A model generated the notes under the pieces. That model saw only the letters and a list, made by a program, of their open reading frames with translations, was not told the DNA's origin and searched no databases. A stretch of 64,000 bases of DNA from Microtetraspora glauca (GTDB taxonomy: Bacteria > Actinomycetota > Actinomycetes > Streptomycetales > Streptomycetaceae): NCBI GenBank assembly GCA_000721275.1, contig JOFO01000012.1, positions 76,621 through 140,620 on the forward strand, written 5' to 3'. Of the stretch, positions 9,001 to 17,114 are shown one piece after another. A program made the position numbers and the translations under genes. Every line of letters begins with the position of its first letter. The first letter of the stretch is position 1.

Positions 9001-9373
9001 GTCCGACGGCGACATGATCACCGCCGCGTTCAAACTGCTCGGCCTCGGCCCGGTCGTCGGGCAGCGCACCTGGGGCGGGGTCGTCGGCATGACCGGCCGG
9101 CACCGGCTCGGCGACGGCACCCAGATCACCGTCCCCATGAACGCGGCCTGGTTCGCCCCCTGGGGCTGGTCCGTGGAGAACCACGGCGTCGAACCCGACC
9201 TCGCCGTGCTGCGCACCCCCCTCGACTGGGCCGAGGGGCGGCACGCCCAGCTCGACGACGCCGTCCACAAGGCGCTCGCCCTGCTGGAGTCGGAGCCGCC
9301 GGCGAACCCGCCCGGCTACGAGTCCGTGCCGGACCGCTCCCGCCCGAAGCTGCCGCCGAGGTCCAGCTCGTAG
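6083..9373 (+). CDS. Tricorn protease (S41 family)
   Basis: A 1096-residue tricorn protease, a cytoplasmic peptidase that trims oligopeptides released by the proteasome; family members are about 1050-1100 residues. Order: six-blade beta-propeller (about 1-330) with SPDG-type repeats, seven-blade propeller (about 335-660), C1 helical domain, PDZ-like domain (about 780-860) and S41 catalytic domain. The catalytic residues align by spacing with those of Thermoplasma: Ser750-His751 (GTSHAY), Ser974-Asp975 (TSSDGD) and Glu1032 (VENHG). The GTG start overlaps a three-codon ATG frame as GTGA. Its 3' end overlaps the convergent GNAT gene by 58 bases. Confidence 0.93.
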   Translation: MSDDVAYLRFPHLHDDLLCFTAEDDLWVAPLVPDGQTPGRAWRLTVDRTRAGHPRFSPDGRHIAYTNWRSLDPEIHLVPVDGGHARQLSYWGSTDTRVCGWSPDGDILAVSSQGQPFSYFSWAYTVGTDGSPGRRMPWGPVSDIAVRDVDGERRTLLLTGTPPHEPAAWKRYRGGATGRLWLHGERLLADLGGHLADPMFVTAPPGEDGCRIAFLSDHEGIGNLYSCRPDGTGLRRHTDHADFYARHASSDGRRVVYQCAGELWIVEDLSAGASPRRLEVRLGGQRAGRRPYQVPAARHVDAVSVDETGRASAVGVRGSLYWLTHRDGPARAITDTPGVRVRLPEMLGSGGQIAYVTDAEGEDAVEIAYLPRASGDRPPRRLAAGELGRVEELVADPDGERLALATHDGRLLLIDATEDSNGEVTELIRSVNGPVRDLAFSPDGAWLTWSHPGIGRSLRSIKLVRIAGPGPRTVIDVTNGRFEDENPVFTSDGRYLAFLSWRGFDPVYDVHTGDLSFPLGCRPYLVPLSSATPSPFALLPDGRPAAGGLDPADDGADSGDGTVTVETEGLPDRVTPFPVAASKYSALAPVSGGGLVWLRWPISGALGETFANPADTSGRPTLEHFSVTKARRTELARDLDWFAVSGDGTRLVVSDEGELRAVPATEPGDNDSTVYLDLRRILHEVDPGAEWRQSYDEAGRIVRAYFWEPGMGGVDWDAILAQYRPLLERVASPDEFADLLREVMGELGTSHAYVTPARRNEGPAHYQRPQGLLGANFVCRDGSWVVKRILPGESSDSKARSPLAGTGIREGAALTHVDGRPVDPLTGPYPLLAGTGGTTVELTFTPAGGEGRSRRVAVVPLIDERPLRYQDWVAKRRAVVREVSGGRCGYLHIPDMGGSGWAQFNRDLRMEVSRPALIVDVRGNAGGHISELVVETLTRKIIGWDLTRNAQPVSYASNAPRGPVVALADEATSSDGDMITAAFKLLGLGPVVGQRTWGGVVGMTGRHRLGDGTQITVPMNAAWFAPWGWSVENHGVEPDLAVLRTPLDWAEGRHAQLDDAVHKALALLESEPPANPPGYESVPDRSRPKLPPRSSS

Positions 9374-9870
9374 GCGATCGCGGTCTCCCCGGTCTTTAGC
9401 GTCTCGCGGCCGACCGCGCCGAACCCGACCCGGGCGAGCACCGCCCGGGACGCGGTGTTGTCCGGCGACGCCTTCGCGTACAGCCGGCGCAACCCGTACT
9501 CCTCCAGGGCGAGCCGGCACACCTCCAGGACGCCCCGGGTGGCGAGGCCCCGACCGGCGGCAGACTCGGCGATCCGGTAGCCGAGTTCGGCCGCGCCGTC
9601 GGCGAGGTCGATCAGGTTGATCCGGCCGAGGATCGCGCCGTCCTCCGCGACCAGGACGTGGAAGCGGATCGTCCCCTCGTTCTCCTGCTCGTCGAGCAGG
9701 GCCCGGTGGCGGGCGTCGAAGTCGGCGAAGCACGCGTCCCCCCGGTCGGGCACGTGGGCGGCGAAGTAGGCCCGGTTCTCCCGCTCGAAGGCGAGCAGGG
9801 CGGGGGCGTGGTCGGCGCGCATGAGTTCGAGCACGAGCGGTTCGCGTGCGGGCGCTTCGAGTACGGACAT
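9316..9870 (-). CDS. GNAT N-acetyltransferase, RimJ/RimL-like
   Basis: A 184-residue acetyl-CoA-dependent N-acetyltransferase. The acceptor-side segment ERENRAYFAAHVPDR near residue 25 and the acetyl-CoA loop GYRIAESAAGRGLATRGV (about 105-122) match RimJ/RimL-type enzymes that acetylate ribosomal proteins or small amines. The ATG start MSVLEAP is chosen because the upstream extension is Arg-rich and not family-like. The stop lies inside the 3' end of the tricorn gene, a 58-base convergent overlap. The substrate is not predictable. Confidence 0.85.
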   Translation of the reverse strand: MSVLEAPAREPLVLELMRADHAPALLAFERENRAYFAAHVPDRGDACFADFDARHRALLDEQENEGTIRFHVLVAEDGAILGRINLIDLADGAAELGYRIAESAAGRGLATRGVLEVCRLALEEYGLRRLYAKASPDNTASRAVLARVGFGAVGRETLKTGETAIAYELDLGGSFGRERSGTDS

Positions 9871-9958
9871 GGGGACACGGTACGGAGATCCCCGCGCGAC
9901 CAGCACGTGAATTGCGCCACGCCCGCGCGACACGCGCCGGGCGCGTCCGGGCATGCGC

Positions 9959-9992
9959 GAGGGGCGCACCCGGCGTCCCGGGTGCGCCCCTC
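9959..9992 (-). terminator. Strong hairpin terminator after the csbD-like gene
   Basis: Perfect 15-bp arms, GAGGGGCGCACCCGG and its complement, around a 4-base loop. It lies just past the stop of the csbD-like gene on the minus strand and shields the downstream GNAT gene. No long T-run is present, as is usual in Streptomyces. Confidence 0.75.
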
Positions 9993-10005
9993 GGTCAGGA
10001 CGGCG

Positions 10006-10191
10006 TCAGGCGCCGCGCTCGCGCTGCGTGCGCTCGCGGGCCTCGCGCTCGGCGCGCTCCTTGGCGTCCTGCGTGCCCTCGCGGGACTGCTGGGCGCGCT
10101 GCGAAGCCTCGTCCTTGGCGTTGCCCATGGTCTTCTTCGCGCGGTCCTGGAGCTCCTGCGCCTTGTCCTGGAACTGGTCCTTGATGCCCAT
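10006..10191 (-). CDS. CsbD-family stress protein
   Basis: A 61-residue highly charged protein rich in Gln, Lys, Glu and Arg and lacking hydrophobic segments. It opens MGIKDQFQDKAQELQDRAKK and has the AKKTMGNAKD repeat element typical of CsbD-like proteins, which are sigma-B-type general stress proteins of unknown biochemical role. The ATG has TAGGAGTG upstream. Monocistronic, with a strong terminator on its 3' side. Confidence 0.82.
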   Translation of the reverse strand: MGIKDQFQDKAQELQDRAKKTMGNAKDEASQRAQQSREGTQDAKERAEREARERTQRERGA

Positions 10192-10312
10192 GAAATGTCA
10201 CTCCTAGACGGGGTGTGGGGGGATCGGGGCGGTACGCCCCGGGGGCTCGACCAGCCTCGCACGGGCCCGGAAGCCGCGCATGTCGATCAGTCACCGTCCG
10301 TGACCGCAGGGG

Positions 10313-11194
10313 TCAGGCGCTCTCCTTCCGGGCCCGCTCGTCGGCCGCGCCGCCCGCGCCCACGAGGCCCTTGGAGACCGTCGAGAGCCGGGGCGCGAAG
10401 CGGGCGACCTCGCGCTTTCCGACGGTGGCGATCAGCCCGGGCAGGTAGCCGCGGATCGACTGCATCCCGCGCAGCCACCACTGTGCGTACACGTGGGCGG
10501 AGCGCCGTTCGATGCCCTCGACGATCCGGTCGACGGCCGGACCGAGCGGGTACGTGCGGTTGGACGGCCACGGCAGCCGCTGCCGCAGCTCCTTCATCAC
10601 GTCGTCCTGGTCGGCGCCCCGCACCATGTCGGTGTCGGTCCAGGAGAGGTAGCCGACGCCGACCTTCACGCCCTTGTAGGCGACCTCGGCGCGCAGGCTG
10701 TGCGCGAACGCCTCGACGCCGGACTTGGAGGCGCAGTACGCGGTCATCATCGGGGCCGGGGTGATCGCGGCGAGCGACGCGATCTGGAGGAAGTACCCGC
10801 GGGACTCCATGAGGACCGGCAGGAAGGCGCGGCCGGTGACCGCCCCGCCGATCAGGTTCACCTCGACGACCCGCCGCCAGGCGACCGGGTCGGAGTCGAC
10901 GAACGGGCCGCCGGCCGCCACGCCCGCGTTGGCGACGACGATGTCGACCTTGCCGAACCGCTCCTTCACCTCGGCCGCGACCCGGGCCATGGCCTCGTGG
11001 TCGGTGACGTCGGCCTCCCACCAGTCGGCCTCGGTGTGCAGCCGGCCGGCGACCTCCTTGAGGAGTTCGGGCTCCAGGCCGACGAGGGCGATCTTCGCGC
11101 CGCGCGCGGAGAGCTTGCGGGCGAGCAGTTCGCCGACGCCGCGGGCGCCGCCGGTGACGACCGCGACCTGTCCCTCCAGGCTGACCCTGCTCAT
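10313..11194 (-). CDS. Short-chain dehydrogenase/reductase
   Basis: A 293-residue SDR with an NAD(P)-binding TGGARGVGE motif near residue 14, the structural NAG motif (VVANAGVAAG, about 90) and the catalytic YCASK (about 157), with Ser in the preceding IASLAAITP segment. The ATG overlaps the hydrolase stop as ATGA, so it is the last gene of a coupled operon with a Baeyer-Villiger monooxygenase and an alpha/beta hydrolase. That set suggests oxidation of an alcohol to a ketone, oxygen insertion to an ester, and ester hydrolysis; the substrate is unknown. Confidence 0.9.
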   Translation of the reverse strand: MSRVSLEGQVAVVTGGARGVGELLARKLSARGAKIALVGLEPELLKEVAGRLHTEADWWEADVTDHEAMARVAAEVKERFGKVDIVVANAGVAAGGPFVDSDPVAWRRVVEVNLIGGAVTGRAFLPVLMESRGYFLQIASLAAITPAPMMTAYCASKSGVEAFAHSLRAEVAYKGVKVGVGYLSWTDTDMVRGADQDDVMKELRQRLPWPSNRTYPLGPAVDRIVEGIERRSAHVYAQWWLRGMQSIRGYLPGLIATVGKREVARFAPRLSTVSKGLVGAGGAADERARKESA

Positions 11195-12099
11195 ACCCCT
11201 GCCTCCTTGCTGGTGGTCGGACGCGCACCGAGGTAGGTGAGCGTGAGTTCGCGGATCTGCGCGGTGACGGCCTCCGGGGCCTCGACGGGCGTCATGTGGC
11301 CCATGCCCGCCAGTTCGGTGAGGCCGGTGCAGTGCGGCAGTGCCTCGGCCAGGGCCCGGGAGTGCACGGGCGGGGTGAGCCGGTCGGCGGTGCCGACGAG
11401 GACGGCGGCCGGCACCCGGAGGTCCCGGACGCCCGCCTCCAGGTCGAGTCCGGCGAGCACCTGCGACCAGCCGTACCGGGACGCGCGCGGGCAGGCGTGC
11501 ACGATGCGGGCGCAGGCGTCGACCCGGTCGGGCGCCGAACCGGGGCCCATCGTCGCGTACTTGAGGATCCTCTTCGAGATCCCGTTGACCGGGCCGAGCG
11601 GCGCCTTCGAGCCGAGGACGGCAGCGGTCAGCCGGGTGCGGAGCCCGCCGGGGCCGAGCGGGACCACGGTCGCCTCGGCGGTGAGCCGGGACGGGCCGGT
11701 CGAGCAGAGCAGGACGGCGGCGGCGTGCTGGACGAAGCCGGGGCGGCCGGCCGCGGCCATGATCGTCATGCCGCCCATGGAGTGGCCGGCGATCACGGCC
11801 CGCTCGCCGGGCCCGAGGGTGGCGGCGAGCACCGCCTCCAGGTCGTCGGCGAGCGCGGTGGTGGAGTAGCCGCCGGAGGCGGGGACCGGGGAGCGGCCGT
11901 GGCCGCGCTGGTCGTAGGCGATCACCCGGTGGTCGGCGGCCAGGGCCCGGATCTGCTCGGCCCAGAAGGACACGGAGCAGGTCCAGCCGTGGGCGAGGAC
12001 GACGGCGGGCGCGCCCTCGGGGCCGTACGCCTCGGCGTGCAGCTCGGCGCCGTCGGCGGAGCGGACGGTGAGGGTGCGGGGTTCGGGCAGGCGGATCAC
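11191..12099 (-). CDS. Alpha/beta hydrolase
   Basis: A 302-residue alpha/beta-hydrolase. The oxyanion segment AHGWTCS (about 36), nucleophile elbow GHSMGG (about 107), acid VGTADRLTPP (about 243) and histidine GMGHMTP (about 273) form a complete catalytic set. The GTG start (IRLPEPRTL) overlaps the monooxygenase stop as GTGA, and its own stop overlaps the SDR start as ATGA. Its place directly after a Baeyer-Villiger enzyme fits an esterase or lactonase cleaving the oxygenated product (inference). Confidence 0.9.
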   Translation of the reverse strand: MIRLPEPRTLTVRSADGAELHAEAYGPEGAPAVVLAHGWTCSVSFWAEQIRALAADHRVIAYDQRGHGRSPVPASGGYSTTALADDLEAVLAATLGPGERAVIAGHSMGGMTIMAAAGRPGFVQHAAAVLLCSTGPSRLTAEATVVPLGPGGLRTRLTAAVLGSKAPLGPVNGISKRILKYATMGPGSAPDRVDACARIVHACPRASRYGWSQVLAGLDLEAGVRDLRVPAAVLVGTADRLTPPVHSRALAEALPHCTGLTELAGMGHMTPVEAPEAVTAQIRELTLTYLGARPTTSKEAGV

Positions 12100-13619
12100 T
12101 GGGCGGCCTCCTTCTTCCGCGCGGGGCGGGCGGTGGCCCGCACCGGCTCGGGGGCGCGGACGACCTCGTACTCGGAGAGGTCGACCTGGCGGGTCTCGCG
12201 GCGGAACTCGCCGGTGGTGCCGGGCCAGAGGGTGGTGTTGCGCCCGTTGGCGTCGAGGTACCAGCTGTCGCAGCCGCCGGACTTCCAGACGGTCCGCTCC
12301 ATGCGGTTCTGGACCTTGCGGTTCCAGGCGTGCACGGCGGAGGGGCGGGCGGCGAGCGCGGCCCGGCCGCCGAGGACGTTCAGCTGGCGGAGGTAGTCGG
12401 CCATGTAGTTCAGCTGGGACTCGATCATGAGGATCATCGAGGAGTTCCCGAGGCCGGTGTTGGGGCCGATGATCGTCATCCAGTTGGGGAAGCCGTCGAC
12501 GGTGGCGCCGCGCAGCGACTGGACGCCGTCCTTCCAGTGCTCGGCCAGCGAGCGGCCGTCGGCGCCGAAGACGAGGTCGGCGACCGGCATGTCGGTGACG
12601 TGGAAGCCGGTGCCGAAGACGATGGCGTCGACCTCGGTCTCGCTGCCGTCGGAGCCGACGACGACGTTGCCGCGGACCTCCTTGAGGCCGCCGGCGACGA
12701 CGTCCACGTTGGGCTGGGCGAGGGCCGGGTAGTACGTGTTCGACAGCAGGATCCGCTTGCAGCCGATGCGGTACGAGGGCGTGAGCTTGGCCCGCAGCGC
12801 CGGGTCCTTGATCGACTTGGCGATGTTGGCCTTGGCCAGCTTCTCGACCAGGCCCAGCTCGCCCGGGTGCTTGGTGAAGGCGCCGACCTGGAGTTCGCGG
12901 ATGCCCCAGAGGATGCCGCGGCGGAGGGTGGCGGTGACCGGCAGCCTGCGGTGCAGCCAGCGCTCGGGGCCGCTGATGGCCCGGTCCATGCGGGGCATGA
13001 CCCACGGGGGCGTGCGCTGGAAGAGCGTCAGCTTCCCGACCTCGGGCTGGATGGCGGGCACGATCTGGATGGCGGAGGCGCCGGTGCCGATCATGGCGAC
13101 GCGCTTGCCGCGGAGGTCGTAGTCGTGGTCCCAGCGGGCCGAGTGGAAGACCTTGCCGGTGAAGCCGTCGAGGCCGGGGACGTCGGGGATCTTCGGGTCG
13201 GAGAGCGGTCCGGTGGCGGAGACGACGACGTCGGCGGTGAAGGACCCGGAGCTGGTGGTGATCCGCCAGCGCAGCGTGTCGGCATCCCACTCCATCCGCT
13301 CGACCTCGTGGTTCAGCCGCAGGTGCGGCCGGAGCCCGAAGGTGTCGGTGACGTGCTCCAGGTACGCGCGGATGTGCCGCTGACCGGAGAAGGTGCGGGG
13401 CCAGTCGGGGTTGGGCGCGAAGGAGAAGGAGTAGAGGTGCGAGGGCACGTCACAGGCGCACCCGGGGTAGCTGTTGTCGCGCCAGGTGCCACCGACGGAG
13501 TCGGCCCGCTCCAGGACGACGAAGTCCGTGATCCCCTCGCGGCGCAGCCGGACGGCGGCGCCGAGCCCGCCGAACCCCGATCCGATCACCGCCACCCGAA
13601 CGTGCTCGTGCTTCGCCAT
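12096..13619 (-). CDS. Flavin-containing (Baeyer-Villiger-type) monooxygenase
   Basis: A 507-residue FAD/NADPH monooxygenase. The FAD-binding GSGFGGLG is at residue 13, the second nucleotide-binding GTGASAIQI near 177. Between them, FTGKVFHSARW (about 152-162) satisfies the Baeyer-Villiger fingerprint FxGxxxHxxxW. The ATG start MAKHEHVRV is chosen because it lies just before the first beta strand. It heads a three-gene coupled operon and is divergent from a MerR regulator, with two short dyads between them. It could act on ketones of terpenoid, fatty or xenobiotic origin. Confidence 0.9.
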   Translation of the reverse strand: MAKHEHVRVAVIGSGFGGLGAAVRLRREGITDFVVLERADSVGGTWRDNSYPGCACDVPSHLYSFSFAPNPDWPRTFSGQRHIRAYLEHVTDTFGLRPHLRLNHEVERMEWDADTLRWRITTSSGSFTADVVVSATGPLSDPKIPDVPGLDGFTGKVFHSARWDHDYDLRGKRVAMIGTGASAIQIVPAIQPEVGKLTLFQRTPPWVMPRMDRAISGPERWLHRRLPVTATLRRGILWGIRELQVGAFTKHPGELGLVEKLAKANIAKSIKDPALRAKLTPSYRIGCKRILLSNTYYPALAQPNVDVVAGGLKEVRGNVVVGSDGSETEVDAIVFGTGFHVTDMPVADLVFGADGRSLAEHWKDGVQSLRGATVDGFPNWMTIIGPNTGLGNSSMILMIESQLNYMADYLRQLNVLGGRAALAARPSAVHAWNRKVQNRMERTVWKSGGCDSWYLDANGRNTTLWPGTTGEFRRETRQVDLSEYEVVRAPEPVRATARPARKKEAAQ

Positions 13620-13691
13620 GCCGCCTCCCGTGCGCCCGGCCAAGATTCCGCCAGCAATCACTGGCACAGTCGGGACTGTAGAGCAGCTCCA

Positions 13692-13734
13692 TACCGAGCG
13701 GTAGGGGTCGGGCGAGGGAAAGTTACCGGCGGTA
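13692..13734. promoter_or_regulatory. Paired dyads between monooxygenase operon and MerR gene
   Basis: TACCGAGCGGTA (13692-13703) and TACCGGCGGTA (13724-13734) share TACCG...CGGTA half-sites and lie 32 bp apart, about three helical turns. They are candidate binding sites for the adjacent MerR protein acting on one or both divergent promoters. Confidence 0.5.
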
Positions 13735-13752
13735 CAACATAGGCTGGCAGGC

Positions 13753-14442
13753 GTGGCGGAACGATCAGGAGAACAGGCGGCGCCCGCGCGGGCCCCCGAG
13801 CCCGCGCACGAGTACCGCATGGCCGAACTGGCCGAGGCGGCCGGCATCACCGTGCGCACCCTGCGGTTCTACCGCGAGCGGGGCCTCATCCCGCCGCCCC
13901 GCCGCGAGGGCCGGATCGCCTGGTACGACGAGCGGCACCTGGCCCGCCTCCGCACCATCGCCGCCCTCCTGGAACGCGGCCACACCCTCACCGGCATCGC
14001 CGACCTCACCAGCGCCTTCGAGTCCGGCCGCGACGTCGGCGAGGTCCTGGAGCTCGGCCCCCCGACCGAGGAGGAACCGGTCCGCCTCACCCCCGAGGAG
14101 CTCGCCGACCGCTTCGCCGGCGAGGTCACTCCCGAGAACCTCGCCGCCGCCCTCGACCTCGGCTACCTCGCCACCGACGGCGAGGACATCGTCCACGTCA
14201 GCCGCCGGCTCCTCGACGTCTCCGCCGCCCTCGTCCGCGAAGGCGTCCCGCTCGCCGAGGTGCTGAAGGCCGGCGCCCGCGTCCGCGAACACGCCGAGGC
14301 CCTGGCCGGCCTCTTCGCCGACCTGCTCGCCGCGCACGCCGGGGACACCGACCCGCAGCGGCTCCGCCCGCTTGCCAAGAGCGTCGTCGACGCGGAACTC
14401 TCCATGGCCCTCGACCGCCGCCTGCACGACCCGCGCGGCTGA
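13753..14442 (+). CDS. MerR-family transcriptional regulator
   Basis: A 229-residue MerR regulator. The winged helix-turn-helix (about 20-90) opens EYRMAELAEAAGITVRTLRF, followed by YRERGLIPPPRR, a canonical MerR DNA-binding module. The long C-terminal part (about 100-229) is helical with no obvious metal-binding cysteines, which suggests an organic ligand or none. The GTG start is the first in frame after the dyads. It is divergent from the monooxygenase operon and is the likely regulator of it. Confidence 0.9.
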   Translation: MAERSGEQAAPARAPEPAHEYRMAELAEAAGITVRTLRFYRERGLIPPPRREGRIAWYDERHLARLRTIAALLERGHTLTGIADLTSAFESGRDVGEVLELGPPTEEEPVRLTPEELADRFAGEVTPENLAAALDLGYLATDGEDIVHVSRRLLDVSAALVREGVPLAEVLKAGARVREHAEALAGLFADLLAAHAGDTDPQRLRPLAKSVVDAELSMALDRRLHDPRG

Positions 14443-14463
14443 CCCGAGGACCCGGCGGCGGTC

Positions 14464-15267
14464 CTACGGCTGGTAGACGGCGGTCACGGGCGCGTGGTCG
14501 CTCCAGCGCTCGGCGTGGGTGGCGGCCCGCTCGACGTACGCCTTGACGGCCCGGGCCGCGAGGCCGGGGGTGGCCATCTGGTAGTCGATGCGCCAGCCGG
14601 AGTCGTTGTCGAAGGCGCGGCCCCGGTAGGACCACCACGAGTAGGGGCCGTCCTGGTCGGGGTGGAGGGCGCGGACGACGTCGACGTAGCCGCCGTCGCT
14701 CTCCGCCAGGACCCGGTCGAGCCAGGCGCGCTCCTCGGGGAGGAAGCCGGCGCTCTTGCGGTTGGCCTTCCAGTTCTTGAGGTCGGCCTCGCGGTGGGCG
14801 ATGTTCCAGTCGCCGCAGACGACGGCCTCGCGCCCGTCGGCGGCGGCCCGGCCCCGGAGCTCCTTGAGGTAGGGCAGGAACTCGCCCATGAAGCGGTACT
14901 TCTCGTCCTGCTTCTCGGTGGCGGCCTCACCGGAGGGGAGGTAGAGGCTGGCGACGGTGACGCCGGGGAGGTCGGCCTCGATGTAGCGGCCGGAGCCGTC
15001 GAACTCGGCGGACCCGAAGCCGACGCGGACGGCGTCGGGCTCGCGCCGCAGGTAGAGGGAGACGCCGGCGCGGCCCTTGGCGGCGGCGGGTGCGTGGAAG
15101 GCGAACCAGCCCTCGGGGGCGCGGACCTCGGCGGGCAGCTGCGCCGCCTCGGCGCGCACCTCCTGGAGGCAGACGGCGTCGGCGGAGGTCTCCGCCAGCC
15201 ATCCGGTGAAGCCCTTCTTGGCGGCGGCGCGGAGGCCGTTGACGTTCGCGGTCGTCACAGTGAACAT
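14464..15267 (-). CDS. xthA: Exodeoxyribonuclease III
   Basis: A 267-residue ExoIII/AP endonuclease that nicks DNA at abasic sites and degrades 3' ends. Catalytic motifs seen: TANVNGLRAA (metal-ligand Asn), CLQEVRAE (Glu metal ligand, about 38), CGDWNIAHRE (Asp/Asn, about 150), and the C-terminal WSDHAPV (His general base). The ATG at MFTVTTANVNG is the family start. It is divergent from a GNAT gene and convergent with the MerR gene, with a 21-base gap. Confidence 0.95.
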   Translation of the reverse strand: MFTVTTANVNGLRAAAKKGFTGWLAETSADAVCLQEVRAEAAQLPAEVRAPEGWFAFHAPAAAKGRAGVSLYLRREPDAVRVGFGSAEFDGSGRYIEADLPGVTVASLYLPSGEAATEKQDEKYRFMGEFLPYLKELRGRAAADGREAVVCGDWNIAHREADLKNWKANRKSAGFLPEERAWLDRVLAESDGGYVDVVRALHPDQDGPYSWWSYRGRAFDNDSGWRIDYQMATPGLAARAVKAYVERAATHAERWSDHAPVTAVYQP

Positions 15268-15317
15268 CCCGGGAGAATACCGACACCCGCCACTCGCATA
15301 CACGTACGATCGACGTC

Positions 15318-15800
15318 ATGCACATCCAGCCCATCGCCTACGACCACCCCGACGCCGTGAAACTGCAGGACGAGGTGCAGGCCGAGTACGTCGTCCGGTA
15401 CGGGGACGGTGAGGGCGACGCCACACCGCTCGACCCGACGATGTTCGTCCCGCCGCGGGGCCTCTACCTGCTCGCTTACGACGCCGAAGGGCGCCCGGTC
15501 GCCAGCGGGGCGTGGCGCCGGCAGGACGAGAACGAGGAGGGGTACGCGGACGGCGACGCCGAGCTGAAGCGCATGTACGTGATACCCGAGGCGCGCGGCC
15601 GGGGCCTGGCCCGCCGGCTCCTGGCCCTCCTGGAGGAGGACGCCCGCGCCGCCGGCCGGACCCGGATGGTCCTGGAGACCGGCGTCGCCCAGCCGGAGGC
15701 GATCGCCCTCTACGTCTCCAGCGGCTACGAGCCGTGCGCCAAGTTCGGCCACTACCGCCACTACGACACCAGCCGCTGCTACGCCAAGCCGCTGACCTGA
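15318..15800 (+). CDS. GNAT acetyltransferase
   Basis: A 160-residue single-domain GNAT. The acetyl-CoA binding loop VIPEARGRGLARRLL (about 92-106) is canonical; ELKRMYV before it and ALYVSSGYEPC after it complete motifs A and B. It is monocistronic, ends before a strong terminator, and faces tRNA-Ala. Family-level assignment only. Confidence 0.88.
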   Translation: MHIQPIAYDHPDAVKLQDEVQAEYVVRYGDGEGDATPLDPTMFVPPRGLYLLAYDAEGRPVASGAWRRQDENEEGYADGDAELKRMYVIPEARGRGLARRLLALLEEDARAAGRTRMVLETGVAQPEAIALYVSSGYEPCAKFGHYRHYDTSRCYAKPLT

Positions 15801-15886
15801 ACCACCCGCGATCCGCCCGGCCGCCCCTCGGCGCCGGGCGGTCGCCGTTCCCGCCGGCTCCGCCCCGCAGGCGAAAGGCCGTCAAC

Positions 15887-15932
15887 GACGAGATCCCGCC
15901 CGATCTTTCGATCGGACGGGATCTCGTCTTTT
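15887..15932 (+). terminator. Bidirectional hairpin terminator between GNAT and tRNA-Ala
   Basis: Arms of 19 bases (15887-15905 and 15910-15928) pair with one mismatch around a TTTC loop and are followed by TTTT on the plus strand. It ends the GNAT transcript and, read from the other side, lies just downstream of the tRNA. Confidence 0.85.
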
Positions 15933-15935
15933 CGC

Positions 15936-16012
15936 TGGTGGACCTGAGGGGATTCGAACCCCTGACCCCCTCGATGCGAACGAGGTGCGCTACCGGACTG
16001 CGCCACAGGCCC
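15936..16012 (-). tRNA. tRNA-Ala (anticodon CGC), CCA encoded
   Basis: A complete cloverleaf is visible on the minus strand. The acceptor GGGCCTG pairs with CAGGTCC and includes the G3.U70 wobble that identifies tRNA-Ala. The D-arm is GCGC/GCGC, the anticodon stem CCTCG/CGAGG with loop TTCGCAT (anticodon CGC), and the T-arm AGGGG-TTCGAAT-CCCCT. The body is 74 nt and the 3' CCA is encoded at 15936-15938. No att-like duplication or integrated element is seen beside it. Confidence 0.96.
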
Positions 16013-16097
16013 CTGCGACGTGTGAAACATTAGCATCCCGGTCGGCGAGAAGAGAAATCGCTTCCGCCGCAGGTCAGGCGGGGACCCGCCGCGACCG

Positions 16098-17114
16098 TCA
16101 TTCGTTGGCGGCGCGCGGGCGGTCCTCGTCCGCGTACTGGTCGAAGAGCGGGGTCCTGCCGTGGTCGCGGCCACGGCCGGGCGGCGCGGGGCGGCGGCGC
16201 GGGGCGGGCGCGGGGGCGGGCGGCTGCTCGGCGGTGGAGGAGCGGGCCGCGCTCCAGGTCTCCGGGTCGGTGACGTCCACGCCGTGCGAGGCGCGCGGGG
16301 CGACCGGCGCGGTGACGTACGTGGGCAGCGGCACCGGCACCGGGTCCCAGCTGTCGCCGCGGGCCGGACCGCGCTCGCGCTGCTGGTCCACCCACTCCGC
16401 GTGGTCGGTCTGCTCGACGAGCGCGCGCCGGTCGGCCTCCTGCGGGGAGACCGGCGGCGCGGGCGTCGGCTCCGGCTCGGGCGCGGCGGCCCTGCTCTCG
16501 CGGAGCCGGGCGGCGGCGGCCTCGGCGCGGCGCCGGTCCATCACGTACACGAAGCGGCGACGCTCCTGGCCGCGCAGGTGGACGATGTAGGCGCTGAGCA
16601 GGACGGCGGGGACACCGGGCGCCCACAGGAAGGCGACGCCGCCGACGGCGGCGACGACGGCGCCGAGGGTGAAGGCGGAGAAGAGCACGATGGTGGTGCG
16701 CCGGCGGCGGGCGAGCGCCTTGCCGCGGCGGGCGCGCTCGGCGGCGCCGCGGGGGCCCGGCGCGGGCGCCGGTTCGGGCCGGCGCTCCGGCTCGGGCTCG
16801 GGGAGTTCGAGGCGCGCCTCGGTCCTGGCCGGGGGCGCGGCGAAGGCCCGGACGTCGACCGAGCTCAAGTGCTCGGTCGCCGCGTCCGGGTCCACGTCGG
16901 GCGCCGTCTCCAGGGCCGTACGGTCCCGCTCGCGAAGCTCCTTGGCGTACCGGCGCTCCATGCCCGCCCGTCCGGACAGGAGCCGGATGGCGGTGCTGAA
17001 GCGTTCCGTCGGACGGGCCTCGTTCAGCTCGTCCTGCCTGCGGAGCCACATCGGCACCAAGTAGGCGGCCCAGGCCCCGACGATGACTGCGTAGATGAGG
17101 CCGCTGCTGCTCAC
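16098..17114 (-). CDS. sepX: SepX/GlpR-type divisome membrane protein
   Basis: A 338-residue protein with an N-terminal TM helix (about 5-23, LIYAVIVGAWAAYLVPMWL), a charged cytoplasmic stretch, a central pair of TM helices (about 142-182) and a long Pro/Ala/Glu-rich C-terminal tail. This layout, and its place near a gephyrin-like glp gene, match actinobacterial SepX/GlpR, a membrane receptor of Glp and partner of the FtsZ-associated division machinery. The GTG start is the first in frame. An AT-rich 166-base gap separates it from the GNAT gene upstream, so it probably has its own promoter. Assignment rests on architecture and neighbourhood. Confidence 0.75.
   Translation of the reverse strand: MSSSGLIYAVIVGAWAAYLVPMWLRRQDELNEARPTERFSTAIRLLSGRAGMERRYAKELRERDRTALETAPDVDPDAATEHLSSVDVRAFAAPPARTEARLELPEPEPERRPEPAPAPGPRGAAERARRGKALARRRRTTIVLFSAFTLGAVVAAVGGVAFLWAPGVPAVLLSAYIVHLRGQERRRFVYVMDRRRAEAAAARLRESRAAAPEPEPTPAPPVSPQEADRRALVEQTDHAEWVDQQRERGPARGDSWDPVPVPLPTYVTAPVAPRASHGVDVTDPETWSAARSSTAEQPPAPAPAPRRRPAPPGRGRDHGRTPLFDQYADEDRPRAANE

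Noticed and set aside
15936..16012. tRNA-Ala as an integration site of a mobile element
   Set aside because: No integrase, no duplicated tRNA 3' end and no change in composition on either side.
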